Positions 11,592 to 23,200 of a stretch of DNA of 64,000 bases are shown piece by piece. The first letter of the stretch is position 1. Every line of letters starts with the position of its first letter. Source of the DNA: Nematostella vectensis (taxonomy: Eukaryota > Cnidaria > Anthozoa > Actiniaria > Edwardsiidae); contig NC_064043.1 in assembly GCF_932526225.1 (NCBI RefSeq), forward strand, positions 8,981,501-9,045,500. The letters are read 5' to 3'. Below the pieces are notes generated by a model, which made no database searches, had not been told where the DNA came from, and saw only the letters and a list, made by a program, of their open reading frames with translations. Both the position numbers and the translations under genes were made by a program.

Positions 11592-12739
11592 CAGCGGCGG
11601 ATCTAGGATTGAGAAAGGGTGGTGACTTTCTTGACAGGCTGTCTCGATTTTCTTTTCAGATTTTAAGGAATATATATTTCATGTTAAAAAATCTTCTACA
11701 AAATTTCGAGAACACATTTATTTTTCCTGTTTGTGAAAATCACGTTACTCATAAAGACTAAAGTTTTGAATTAGTAGAGAACCAAAAGCATATAACAGCT
11801 CCTCTTATTACGGACTTTACTGGAGAAAAGAAGATAACGCCATCCGCCATGGTTGCGCTGCAATAAAACGCCTTCAGACCTCCATCCTGTCGATCCAAAC
11901 TATTACATATCCTATCGTGCAACCCAGCAAATTTTGCAAAAATCTTCCAGTTTGCGCTTTCTATTTTTCGGGTGCAAGTGCATCAATCACAACACAATTT
12001 TAAAGGAATCCCGCCGGCGAGTTGCCAAAAAAAACTCATGGTAAGAACCCAACATATTGCGTGTTATATTATTGCAGGCGGTGGCAAACGACTATATTCA
12101 GTGAAGGTAGCATCCTTGATAATCGGCGTCTGGTGCTGACTTAGCTATTCCCACATACCCTCCTTCGAGCTCATTTATAAACTCATATGCCTATGCCCGC
12201 GCGGCAGTTGGTTAAAATCTTATTTTTTGCCAGGGATACTTGTATCGCTGTTGCTAAAGCTTTGTCAGTGGGGCATGTTGATAAGTTCCTCGCAGCTTCA
12301 GTTTGCTTATCCACTCTACTATGTGCTAGCATAACTTTCCGGTTGCGCTCCGTCTAGCAATTTGTAGGGGGGAGGGCTCTACATATAAGTAGATGATTGG
12401 GTGATCGCCCTATTTTTACTCTTTTTTATCGCCCTTTTCTTACGCTTTTGCTATCCATAATGGGGTCTCACCGGTCTCACAATGATTTTAAAGCTTAGGA
12501 TTTGAAATTGCTTCGACCATACCCAATGTGCTATCTTTTAGGGTTAAAAAATGTTGTTGAAAAAAGCTTTTCGCCTAGTGCAGTGGCCTGGCTTTCTGTC
12601 ACGAACATTGTCTGGCTTTCGTCCAGTGAATAGCATCGCGATGCATCCAATTCTGCTATAACAATTTACAACGATTTATCTTTTTATGTTTAAACGCTTT
12701 TTTTTTTCGCCCAAAAGGGGGGTGACATGTCCGCCACTG
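11592..12739. mobile_element. Candidate non-autonomous DNA element, about 1.15 kb
   Basis: Ends CAGCGGCGGA and, reverse complemented, CAGTGGCGGA are short inverted repeats, and ATAAA flanks both sides as a possible target duplication. No coding capacity is seen. The interior at about 12495-12550 carries the gtgctatcttttagggt motif also found near 43480-44110 and 55680-55960, so the interior may contain another repeat. Confidence 0.45.
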
Positions 12740-12744
12740 ATAAA

Positions 12745-13095
12745 GGGAGAGAAGTCGCAAGAGGACATGCATTTGCTATAAGACGCACTGCCCGTTTCTG
12801 TAACTTGAGGAGCCTTTCCAAGGCATCATTGGAACACGCAGCCTACCAGGCACACACAGCATAGCAAAGAATCGACTTTACCAAAGCATTGTAATAGAGC
12901 AATCGTTGTTTAAGTGGTAAGCAGGAGCGGATCTTTCTCTGGGACACTTCTTACAAATTCTGTTGATGTGGTCTTGGAATGAGAACTCGAGAGAGCTAAC
13001 AGTCTATATCGATCGTGCAGAGATCCACTTGATCCAGCATCGTTCCCGATGACGTCAGAACAGTGAGTTTCTTTGAAGGATTTTTTTCCTGGCAA
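12745..13095 (-). mobile_element. LINE-type reverse transcriptase C-terminal remnant
   Basis: On the minus strand, LPLKQRLLYYNALVKSILCY is followed, after an in-frame stop within CAW*A, by NDALERLLKLQKRAVRLI. This is the classic tail of a non-LTR reverse transcriptase (YNALVKSIL..Y..CAW and LLKLQKRAVRLI). Stops and frameshifts upstream show it is dead. Exact boundaries are unclear; it abuts the element ending at 12739. Confidence 0.75.
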
Positions 13096-13899
13096 GGCGT
13101 TTTCCCGTAACTAGTATTGTTTTGCTCTTTTTTTCGTTGAATGGCAACCTGTTTGAGCTCGCATTTCTGTACTTCCCATCTATGTGCTAAACAGCATTCT
13201 TTAGTAAACGAGCGCCTAACTTACCCACACCCATGGCCTTGTTTGTCTTCATTTTCCGCAGACAATCCACCACGTATCCACTTGTTGTTTCTGTGAAGGA
13301 GAACATTACACCAAGGTGCTTCCTTAAACGAATGACGTTTACCAGTCTAGGTGTATCAAAGGGAGCATTGGGTGGGAGGCTTTGGAGACGATCATGACGT
13401 ATGCAAAATGGTGATTAAAATCATCTGCGGAGGTTGATTTTGTTGGAAGTGACAAACCCAGGGGGGTCCTGAGGAGAAGTGGCAAGCATAGATTGCGCCC
13501 CCCCCCCCCCCCGGATTATTTCAATTTCTCAGACAATATTATTCAGAATTTGGGTTTACGATACATTAGAGAGCAAACTGAAATTACATAATTTATTATC
13601 TTATATAATTTTACATCCTAGTACATAGAACAACTGGCTTAAAAATCATTTTGTACAACTTTAAAATGCTTAAAAAAACTCATATTTTTTTAAAATATAG
13701 CTTGTTATTGCTTTCTCTACAAATGTAAAAATGGCTGTATTTTATTTTATGTATTGGGGTTTATCTCAACTATTCTATCATTTACTTGTTTTATACTGTG
13801 CACTACACTAAAGGAAATATATGTGAAGAAACTACAGTATAACCAAGGTATCGAAAATAAATCTCCAAAACACTTACAGAAATTCTCTTATCACCCCAC

Positions 13900-14125
13900 T
13901 CATTGGCAATCATGACTTCAATTTAATTGATATGAATCGAATTTAAAGCTGGAATGTATTAAAAAAATTGATAATAATTGATATCAACTGAATTGAATAT
14001 AGGAAAAATTGAGTATCGATTGTTATCAATTACTGATCATACCTGATAACCAAGGAAATTGATATCACTCAGTTATCAATTGCCCGTTGATTATCAATTT
14101 TTATCAATTTATAGTTATGTCAGGA
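13900..14125. repeat. AT-rich cluster of ATTGATA/TATCAAT motifs
   Basis: The stretch is built largely from variants of aattgatatcaatt in both orientations, with short spacers. It lies downstream of beta-sarcoglycan. It is simple-sequence-like but not a regular tandem array. Function unknown. Confidence 0.6.
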
Positions 14126-14764
14126 CAAATTAGCTTATTCTATATACCCCCCTATATTTAAAACCCCAAAACATTTTCACCTGCCTAAACAATGGAAGGC
14201 ATAGATATACTTCAGGGTACATAAGTTTGTAGAACAGATTAAGAATCAGATTTTGTTACAGCTACATTCACTAGAAGATTGATATTGGAGAATAATATTC
14301 CAATATTATTCCAAGAAAGACAGTAAATGTCTGAGACATTATCTAAAATACAGGAGAAAATGTCTTGAAAGGGCCTTTTGGGCCCCTCCTGTCAAAAATC
14401 ATGGCTATGCTGCTTAGATTGGTTTACACACTTAAAGCTTATTTAGCACTAATACACTCTATGTCTTAGATCTCATAGCTGTCAACTCAACTTGGACAGA
14501 GATCTTGTGAAATCGGGTGAAATACAGTAAATCTGTGAAAAAACTAAGAGAGCCAATGTGAGTGAATACAGAGAATGTATGAACATTCTCACAGAAATAA
14601 GGCTGGGGATGAGGTCCAAAATCTTGTGATGCCCACCTAATGCTGTTGAGCTGACAACTATGAGATATCTTTTGTGCTGGCCGGACTACACCTTGACCAT
14701 TACACTTTGTTTCAATGGTCTATGAAAACCACTCTACACGGTGTCTATCTAAATATTGTGTGGA

Positions 14765-17700
14765 TCAGCAAATTTTTTCAATTGTCTTGCATGTGACACT
14801 GGCATTCTGTGGTGAATCAACTGCATACAGCTTCGATGAAGTGCGGCAAACACAAAGTTTATAATTCTTGGTGTTTGATGGGATACTGTTTGACGCAGGT
14901 TTCAATGCCACTTTCTGAGCACTGAGTTCCATGCGATTTGACTAGAAAAAATAAAAATGAGTCATAAAAAGTCTACTGACAATCATATCATAAATAATGC
15001 AGGTGGCAGTCATGCTATGAAAAAAGGTAAATTTAACCTAGATATTTTTTCGGAAAGTTAATGACACTGTTTTCCATTAACTTTTAACCATTTTTAAAAG
15101 TTTGGAAATGTCAAAATTTACCCCTTATATTTGAACCCTAGCTCTTTAATCCCAAAATCAAATTTAAATAAAATACAAGTCTTACCACTGAGGAGATAAT
15201 ATTCACATCAGTGTTTGCTTCAAATTTCAATGTCTTTCCATCCATATTGACACCCTCATGGCCACTGATATCCATGGATGTACTGGCTGACAGTGTTAGA
15301 TTATTATTATCATCACTTACAATCTGAACAAGAGAAAGTAAGGAATGGAAGAATGGAATAATGCCTTTTCATTCATATTGACACCCTCATGGCCATGATA
15401 TCCATGATATCCCACTTACTGACTGACAGTGCAAGATAATCATTATCATCACTTAAAATCTAAACTTAAACCCTTACCCTATGGGAGATAATTCTATTCA
15501 TGCCAATCTCTTCACCCTTGATGTACTCTGGCAGGAACAACACTTTGTTGCCATCAAAGGTAATGACCTCTTTCTCAGCATATGGATCCTCAAACCGAAA
15601 GCCCTTTTTGGCCTTGAAGACACCACTCCCATCAGAATTAACATGGACTGAAAAAAAAAGTTTTAGTTGGTGCTGCTTTAAATTAGTATTAAAAACACCT
15701 AACTTGACCATAATGAAGAAGTATCATATGCTTTAGTTTGAACCCACCCTCTCCTCACAAACTTCTGGCTATCTCATAAAGATTATATCAGCTTCTTTTT
15801 TACACTCCCCACCCTTCTTGTTTGGCCTGTAAAACTTGTCCTCTCACCTTGAGGGCTGTTTGTGGTTGGTCCTCCATGCAATATAATCTACAAGAACAAA
15901 TGTATTTTATGATACTACTACATACTACTGCCAGAAAACCAAAGATGCCTTTTCAAATTAATCTACAGTATGCTAATAAGTTTGCCAGTCTGTATTTTTG
16001 TTGTTAAAGGGCCCTTGCCAGCCCTTCCCTTTGTTGCTTTCAATTAATATTGAAAGTCAAATAATGCATAGATATCTTGAACTACAGCCATCTAAAATGG
16101 AAAGCTCTATACTAAATTTTACCAAATCCAACTAAGAGTACAATGACAACTTTACCAAATCAGCCAATGCAAATGGATGCTTCTCACACTAGATATTTTG
16201 CAAGGATGACAAAATGGTGGCTGCCAGAGGCTTTCTGAAGGGAGATGCTTCTGCAGACAGGCATTACTAAAATGCGGCGTCTCAGGCGAAGGGGGCCATA
16301 GGGATAGCAACGTTATACAAGGATTGCAACTTATTTTCGAAAAAAACTTTTTTTATTCAATAATGAAAAAAGTCAATGCAAAAGTGAATGACCACTACGC
16401 GAATTGTTTAAACTCGAAAAAGTCCTGTTCTTTACGATTTATCCTCACCGTTCATGCGGCGTCTAAGCGAGCAAATACAATAACAGTTACAGTTCCAAAC
16501 ACACAACTGCACCAGCGTCGAAGCCTTGTGGCCGTCTGGACTCGTCACACTCATGTTAACCCCATCAAATGCCACATAGCGTGAAGAGTCCAGGACGACC
16601 GCAAATTTACACACATGTAGGAATTGTTAAATAGGGTAATACGTTTGTAGTATGATATGACAAATAGACAAAGTGTTAAAATACTTTGTTATTTTTTTGT
16701 CTGCACAGGTACAAGAGGAGGGCGTATATGGCAAAAAAACACACGCCTTTTGCACACTTGAACTGCAAGTGCTTGTTTCACAGGGTGGTTTTTGCTACTT
16801 ATCTGGAACTTTAAACAACTGATTTTTTTACAAATTGCATATGACAGAGCGTCAAATGTGCATGAAATAACGTAGCACATTTGCACTTAGTGATGTTGTT
16901 TCAGCAATCGTAATCCTGTATACACCCCTACCTCTATACCCCTCTACACCCCTGCATTCAAAATATGCTGGTTCTGCTGGTTCCGCCGGTTCCAAATCTT
17001 GGCCCTAGGGCTGCTTTGTATATAGCTCATAGTAATCTGGCAATATTCCTATGTGCCTATGTAACAACCTTACCTTTTTCCCCTGAGACTCGATATCCAA
17101 GCTCTGATCCCTAAATCCGCCAATCTCATGCTTGTAAGCGGTAACAATTTCTAGATCACTTTTTTTGGTCCATCTGAGCATGCCATTCTCAAAAAACGAG
17201 AGTGACTTCATACCATCTGTCTTGATTTGCAACACTGAATACATGATAGATAGAATCTGGAAATCATATATGTCAAGCATCAATAATAGTACTTGCAGCT
17301 TGCAATTAAGTGAGGAACATAAAATATGATAGAGAGGTATATATTTTGAACAGTACTTTAGGATGTAATAAGAGAATTATATTTTTAATGAAAAGAAAAA
17401 ACAATAATAAATAAGAGTGACTCAAACATGAACTGAATTACAACCCAAGAAAACCAAAGAGATAATTTCTAAATTATGACTAAATTGTCACTATGGCTTC
17501 AGGCTAAATCTTAAAAAAAAAATCTAAAGTTCAAAAGGGAAGTGGAGGCGAAGCATGCTGCATTGATCCACGACTGGATCATTTATGATTCGGCTTCACA
17601 TATCCACTATCAGTCGTGGATCAATGCAGCATGCTTCCCTTCCTTATAAGGGTATATCTAAACACAGGTAGCAGATATTGTGAGATTAAAGCAAAGAATT

Positions 17701-19408
17701 CATCCCCCCACCCAAATAAAAAAGACACATTTTTTAAAAACTTGAAAAAAAAAACAAGGCAATAAAAAATTTATGTTTAGAAATTTCAATATTTTTTCTC
17801 CTTCACCTATAGGATCAAACATGGATATGAAATAAAAACTAAATAGTAATGTAAATTAATACTCTCAAATAGAATATGCATTGCGACTCGACACTCGTGA
17901 TTTGAGGTTATGATACTCGTTACCGGTACTGTAACAATATTTCACTACTTACAATTAGGTTTATTATACACATCAATGCAAGCAAGTATAACACAGCTAA
18001 AAAACACCAGATTTTTCTTCCTCTGATCCCAGTTCTGTGAAGATGTCTTTCCTGTACATTCACACGACCAGCATTGAAGTTACTCTCATGTTCTTGGTTG
18101 GCCTTTTTCTTTTCCACAAGTTTTTCTCTCATTGATGCACGAGAGCTGCTATGATCTCCTCGTCTTTTCTGTGAAAAAAAAATATCATAAACAATCATTT
18201 GAGCTTTTTCCCACAAAAAGCCAATGTTCTTAATACTATGCTAAAGGAGCATTCCCAGGGTTGGAGAGGTTTTGCATTCTGAAAAGCTAAAGAAAATCAT
18301 GCGGAATTATAAATATATCACAGGGTATCTTGGATCATGCAATTAGCAATTTTTGTCTCAATGAAAATTCTAGTGATTCAGGAAACTAAAATCATGAAAA
18401 GGAGGTGTCATGCACATAATGACGTACATACTTCTAAATCTCAGCAAAAAAACTCCCTTATACTATCACAAGATTTTCTTTGGTCCCCCCTTCTTCCCCT
18501 CACTCTACACTTAATTTTGTGCAATTATGCACTTTGTTATAATGTGTTATAACAAAGTGCATAATTGTTATAATGTACAAAATATATATTTTTTGTGTCA
18601 TGAACAAACGTCACCTGCATCGGCTGCATATGTGACAACATCGCATTATTGCTGTGTATCTACGCTATTCCGAGCAAAAAAAAAGGATATACATTGTGAG
18701 AGGCGATGACCAAAGGGTTTGTGGTACGGTTCACTAACTCTGGGTGTTGACACTGATAGGTATGCTAAAAGAATGATTAATTACAGAGCAAACTAGAACC
18801 GACAAAACCCTAATACCTAAATGAAGTATGAAATAGATTAAATAGACTACAAACTCTGATAAGATAAACTCAGTGGGAAAAGTCATCAAAAAAATTGATA
18901 ATGGAACTGGAAGTAATGTAAGTATAACTTATACACCAAGTATAAGTAAATCTTATTATAATAAGCTTGAGGAAAGAAATTATAATTCTGAGGAGCTACA
19001 CATAGTACACTCATTTGATGCTATCCTGCATGAATTGTGCTTGTAAAGGGAGACAGGGCACAGAATTTGACTTGAGAAAAGATGGCCAGACAAGATAACT
19101 CCAGCGTCTAGCGAACTCGTTGGATGTGATTTTTACGTTTAACATAAGTACTCGTAAAACAAAAGTGGTAAGAGCACCGAACACTAATGCCAAAGCAGTA
19201 TAGAGTGATATTTGATATTCAACCGGATATACTTGTGACATTTTCAACAAGAGGAATGCTTCAAAACAGTTGGATTAGCCACCTACTTCAGGGTACTTTA
19301 CCACAGCACAACTCTAACGAACGCCTTCATTGCTACCTCCAAACACTATGTTATGAATTACAAACATACAAATTCCAAAAAACTCACGTGTAAGTTATCC
19401 GAAGACAT
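14765..19408 (-). CDS. SGCB: Beta-sarcoglycan
   Basis: Seven coding exons join in phase on the minus strand: 19408-19388, 18168-17953, 17256-17074, 15887-15848, 15647-15478, 15323-15186 and 14941-14765, giving 314 residues (the vertebrate protein is about 318). It is a type II membrane protein of the sarcoglycan complex that links the cytoskeleton, via dystrophin-associated proteins, to the matrix. The cytoplasmic part MREKLVEKKKANQEHESNF and HRTGIRGRK match beta-sarcoglycan closely, followed by one membrane span (FLAVLYLLALMCIINLI) and a beta-rich ectodomain. The C-terminal cysteines (CVC ... C ... C) are spaced as in the family. The seven-residue first exon (MSSDNLH) was set by the ATG, the GTGAGT donor and the phase. 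It is divergent from CDKL5, 851 bases apart. Confidence 0.93.
15360..15470 (-). pseudogene. Decayed tandem copy of beta-sarcoglycan exon 6
   Basis: The plus-strand text matches exon 6 (15186-15323) over about 100 bases, including ATTGACACCCTCATGGCCA and CATTATCATCACTTA, but has an indel and a different middle. It still has an AG acceptor-like end (aagtttag) on the minus strand; the frame then reaches a stop. It lies in the intron between exons 5 and 6, directly upstream of the real exon. Confidence 0.8.
17550..17637. repeat. Perfect 27-bp inverted repeat, 34-base loop
   Basis: Arms 17550-17576 and 17611-17637 are perfectly complementary (core GCATGCTGCATTGATCCACG) with a 34-base loop. It lies in beta-sarcoglycan intron 2. 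The size resembles a microRNA-type precursor hairpin, or a young foldback element; the sequence alone does not decide. Confidence 0.85.
18522..18567. repeat. Perfect 21-bp palindrome with 4-base loop
   Basis: Arms 18522-18542 and 18547-18567 (ATTATGCACTTTGTTATA core) flank TGTG. It lies in beta-sarcoglycan intron 1 and would extrude as a cruciform or fold as a tight RNA hairpin. Confidence 0.85.
19011..19241 (-). CDS. Possible small membrane protein (76 aa) in SGCB intron 1
   Basis: An ATG-initiated frame of 76 codons, with good context (gaaaATGTCA), begins MSQVYPVEYQISLYTALALV and has one hydrophobic segment at about residues 11-34, followed by a basic, aromatic stretch (NEFARRWSYLVW). I do not recognise it. 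It lies wholly inside intron 1 of beta-sarcoglycan on the same strand. It may be a nested single-exon gene, an alternative first exon, or chance. No homologue is claimed. Confidence 0.25.
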   Translation of the reverse strand: MSQVYPVEYQISLYTALALVFGALTTFVLRVLMLNVKITSNEFARRWSYLVWPSFLKSNSVPCLPLQAQFMQDSIK

Positions 19409-20259
19409 CTTCTTGAGGTCTTTCGAGCCTTGGAATCGTAGGATTTTAGGTGTAAATTGAAGATTATTTTTCAAATGTGCGAGCCGTACGCCATTCTGCA
19501 ACAAAACAAGCCTCCAAGCGTGACAAACCATTTTTAATAAGGGAGGGGAGACTAGGATAGCGAAATGATCGTGTAGGGGAGGGGGGCGGGGTAAATATTT
19601 TTGTCTCTCATTTTCGTGTTCCTTTTCTTTCGTTTTTACGGGTAAAGGATTTTTATTTCAAATCAAAACCCCTACAACTATTAAGGTAGAGTTTGTCTTC
19701 AATCTGTTCACATTGCTAGTTTTAAAAAGTCGTCAGCCAACGAGTTCTTCGATAATGCCAATTATTTGTTGTGTATGAGTTAAAAAGATACCTATTGCGA
19801 AGCGATGTACAGCCAAGATTAAGCGGTGAAAAAGACGAAAATAAATTCCGTGATGTACATTTTGCGGGATGACCCGTCGTAAAAAATCGTCATCATTTCG
19901 GCATGCGAAGCGCGCGAAGGATGCTGGGCCAAAACAACGCAAAGCGGCTGGAGGTTGAGAATCACGATGGAAACCTCAACCATCCAACGTGAAAACGCTC
20001 AAAAATCGCCTACAAGATCATCAAAACACCTTCTAAGATGTAACCATGTATAATCTTTGGCCAATGTTTAGTAGAAAGCTGCAGGATTTAGTGGGATAAT
20101 CGTTCCAGAAGAGGGAAAACAAAGCTACAATGTTAGAGTTTACTTGTTGTTGGGACCTCACAACACGCGCCATGGAGAGAGTTGTAAAAAAATAACTGTC
20201 ATTTGTAAAACTTTCATGAAGACAATCTTGGAACAATGCGCAAGGGAGATTAAAGTCCT
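19409..20259. promoter_or_regulatory. Shared upstream region of SGCB and CDKL5
   Basis: 851 bases separate the divergent start codons of beta-sarcoglycan and CDKL5, so both promoters and 5' UTRs must lie here unless non-coding first exons exist further away. I see no TATA box that decides a start. Confidence 0.5.
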
Positions 20260-23200
20260 ATGAATAAATACGAAGTGTTGGGAATTGTAGGCGAAGGTAA
20301 GAATCTTGAAAGACTTCGTGTTCAAATGCTGACCCGCCAGAAAGTTTGAAATTTGATTGTCACGAGTAAACTTCTCAAACAAAATAATCACCGATTACCG
20401 ATATTTGCTTGTGTCGTAAATATTTTTACATTGTCTTAAACTGTTATACTACTTGTAATATCTCTTCTAGGTGCCTATGGTGTTGTTATGAAATGTCGGC
20501 ACAAGGTAAGCTTTTGTGTGATATTTATCGACTGCAACTGGAATCCTGGCTATTTTTTGTTTGGTTTGGTGACATATTTCTGTGTACAGTTCTACATGTT
20601 GTTCCGATCGCAAGACAAATGTCGGATTGTTTTAATTCGTTTTAAAACTAGTAGGGTGCAATCTAAAGGTGCAAAAGAACCATGCCGTTAATTGTCTGTT
20701 GTGTTATTAATCTTGTGCGATTTGTTAGTTGTTTTGACAACGAATTTCCACCGTTCCAATCTCGCCCTAACACAAAAAGTAAACACGCCATGTCTTGAAC
20801 ATTTTTATTTGATTTTATTATAAGCCCAAACAAGACGATGTGCTCGAACAAAGCCCAAGACTTTGTTAATGGACTGAACACCTTCCTTTATTTAGTTTTA
20901 GTAGTTTTTTTATATTTTATTAACTAAATGGCTACAGAAACTAGCAAATACTTACTAAATTATTAAAAACTTGGATTTTTTAATTAGATTTTAGCCAATT
21001 GCTAGACATCTAATTTGTTAGATAATTATTTTACCTCTGTTTTCACAATAAACCATCTTTAGATAAAAATAATGATACTAAACTATTTTCAAAAAAAATA
21101 TTGAAAATTGCATTTTGAATTGAAGATGAATGCAGCATTTTTGTGTTTCCATTAGTTTTCATCCATTTAAGAATGCAATTTTTTTGTATCAATGTAATTT
21201 TATATTTTTAATCTTTTCTAGGAAAATAACGAAGTTGTTGCCATTAAAAAATTCAAGGATAGCGAAGGTATACAAATGCTTGCCCCTTGTCTCTGACTGC
21301 TCTGTTCCCTATCGGGCCTATAATACACTATGCTATCGTTCAAATTTGTGTCTTGTGCTCCAAGTCATTCAGCTCTAAAAATGAAAGGGGAGAGGGGTCT
21401 AAGATAGCCTCAAATTCCCCAACCCCCAACCAAGGGTAAATATCCCCCAGCCCCTCTCCCAAAAAAGAGCTTTAATCACAACAAAAGGAAGAAAGAAAGA
21501 GAATATATTTGGGGATAGCTGACAGACTCATGGTCCTAATATGCCCATCCCACTTTTAGGGGGAAAAACATGAAGTTTGAGCTCTTTTAAGCCGCATTGT
21601 CACCAGTTTACTTCCAGAGGTCCAACTGAAACCTTAACCGTTAAAAGACAAAAGAATCTATCAGAATCCAAGATATTTAACAGGCCATCCGCTCTAAATT
21701 ATCAATCACATCCTCAAAGAAACTTCCAATAGACACACTGCTTTCAATATTTTGAAATATTTTTCGCATTTGCCATTAAAAAATTATTGGAGATTTTTAG
21801 GTAATTAACCGGAAGTAAACTGGTGACAATGCGGCTTTAAGGTCGATAGCTAGGAGTTGCTGAGGATGGATATAAAGTCATAGATATAGTATAGAATAAG
21901 TTTGATATTTGACTAGTCTCTAATAAGAAATGGCCAATTTTCTGTCAGTCAAGAAGAAGTGTGTTCACCCTGCGCACAGTTCTTGAGCTTTTTGCCATTT
22001 CAATACTGAGGTCTCTCTTTTATTTGGGGCAGACAATGAGGATGTCAAAAGAACCACTTTACGTGAACTGAAGGTGCTTCGCATGCTGAAGCAAGAAAAT
22101 ATTGTTGAGCTAAGGTGAGAATCTCACTACTTGACAACAATTTTCCCTTTTGGTACTCACATTCAACTTTTGTTAATAGTTTTGGCTTTGGTAAACAAAA
22201 TGATTTTCATTTTTAGCTGGTTGTTGGTATAGCTTGTTTGCAACCAAATTTTAAACAAATATATATATACAGTAGTTGCAAATGTCACTGTTTAGTCCCT
22301 AGAAGTTTGTCACAGAAGATGAATAACAGATATGTCACCTTTTTATAAGATGTGTTTAAGATAATATTTCAAATAACACTTTTTTTTCTTTTACTCATAA
22401 AAAGTGCCAGCATATTTTTTATTGCATTTTATTAATCACATTACTCTCTTCATTACCTCAGGGAAGCTTTCCGTAGGAGAGGAAAACTGTATTTGGTGTT
22501 TGAGTATGTTGAAAAGGTATGTAATCACATATGTTAAAAAGGTATGTAATCACATTACTTAAAGAGGCAATCACACAAGTTTACTTATGGCTGGCGGAAG
22601 GAGACCTCAACCGACAAAAGACAAAATAATCCATTAGAAGCTGCACTACTTAAAAGACCATCCACTCTAAATTATCAGTCACATCCTTGAGGAAGTAGGC
22701 ACACTGCTTATACAAATTTGAAATATTTCTCACGTTTGCCATCATTGGAGATTGTTATATAATTGACTGGAAGTACAGTAAACTGGACAATTTCAGAATA
22801 ATTTTCCTTAGGTAAGCCCATACTAATGGCTGCAATGTTTTCTTTCTCCAGAATATGCTTGAGTTGCTTGAAGAGATGCCTAATGGAGTCCCTGCTCATA
22901 GAGTCAGGTATACAGCTGTACAGTATTATGCTTTCTCTGTTGCGGATGTTAACACAATCATTCTATGCCCTTTTTAGGAATTACATTTTCCAGTTGATTA
23001 AGGCCATTAAGTGGTGCCATCAGAATGATGTAATACATAGAGGTAAGTAGACCTCTATTACCTTGTTTCAAAGTCCTTCTTGTACCAATTTGTGCTCAAG
23101 TGGTTTATTCATAGCGATGAGGTTTAATGCATTTTACAGTGGAACCTTGATGTAACAATATGACAAGAGACCAAAAAATTGCATTTTTGTTCAAGAAAAT

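Larger units (their letters stand above)
8475..14764. other. Intergenic region rich in decayed mobile elements
   Basis: No intact host gene is seen between gene A and beta-sarcoglycan. The region holds G-tract-rich repeat debris (9100-9260), a foldback hairpin, a frameshifted element-derived coding remnant interrupted by a small inverted-repeat element, a roughly 1.15-kb inverted-repeat element, a LINE reverse-transcriptase remnant and an AT-rich stretch full of ATTGATA/TATCAAT motifs. These are listed separately. Confidence 0.7.

Noticed and set aside
16432-16614. 60-residue minus-strand frame in beta-sarcoglycan intron 3
   Set aside because: Not needed by the exon phases, no recognisable similarity, and beta-sarcoglycan has full length without it.
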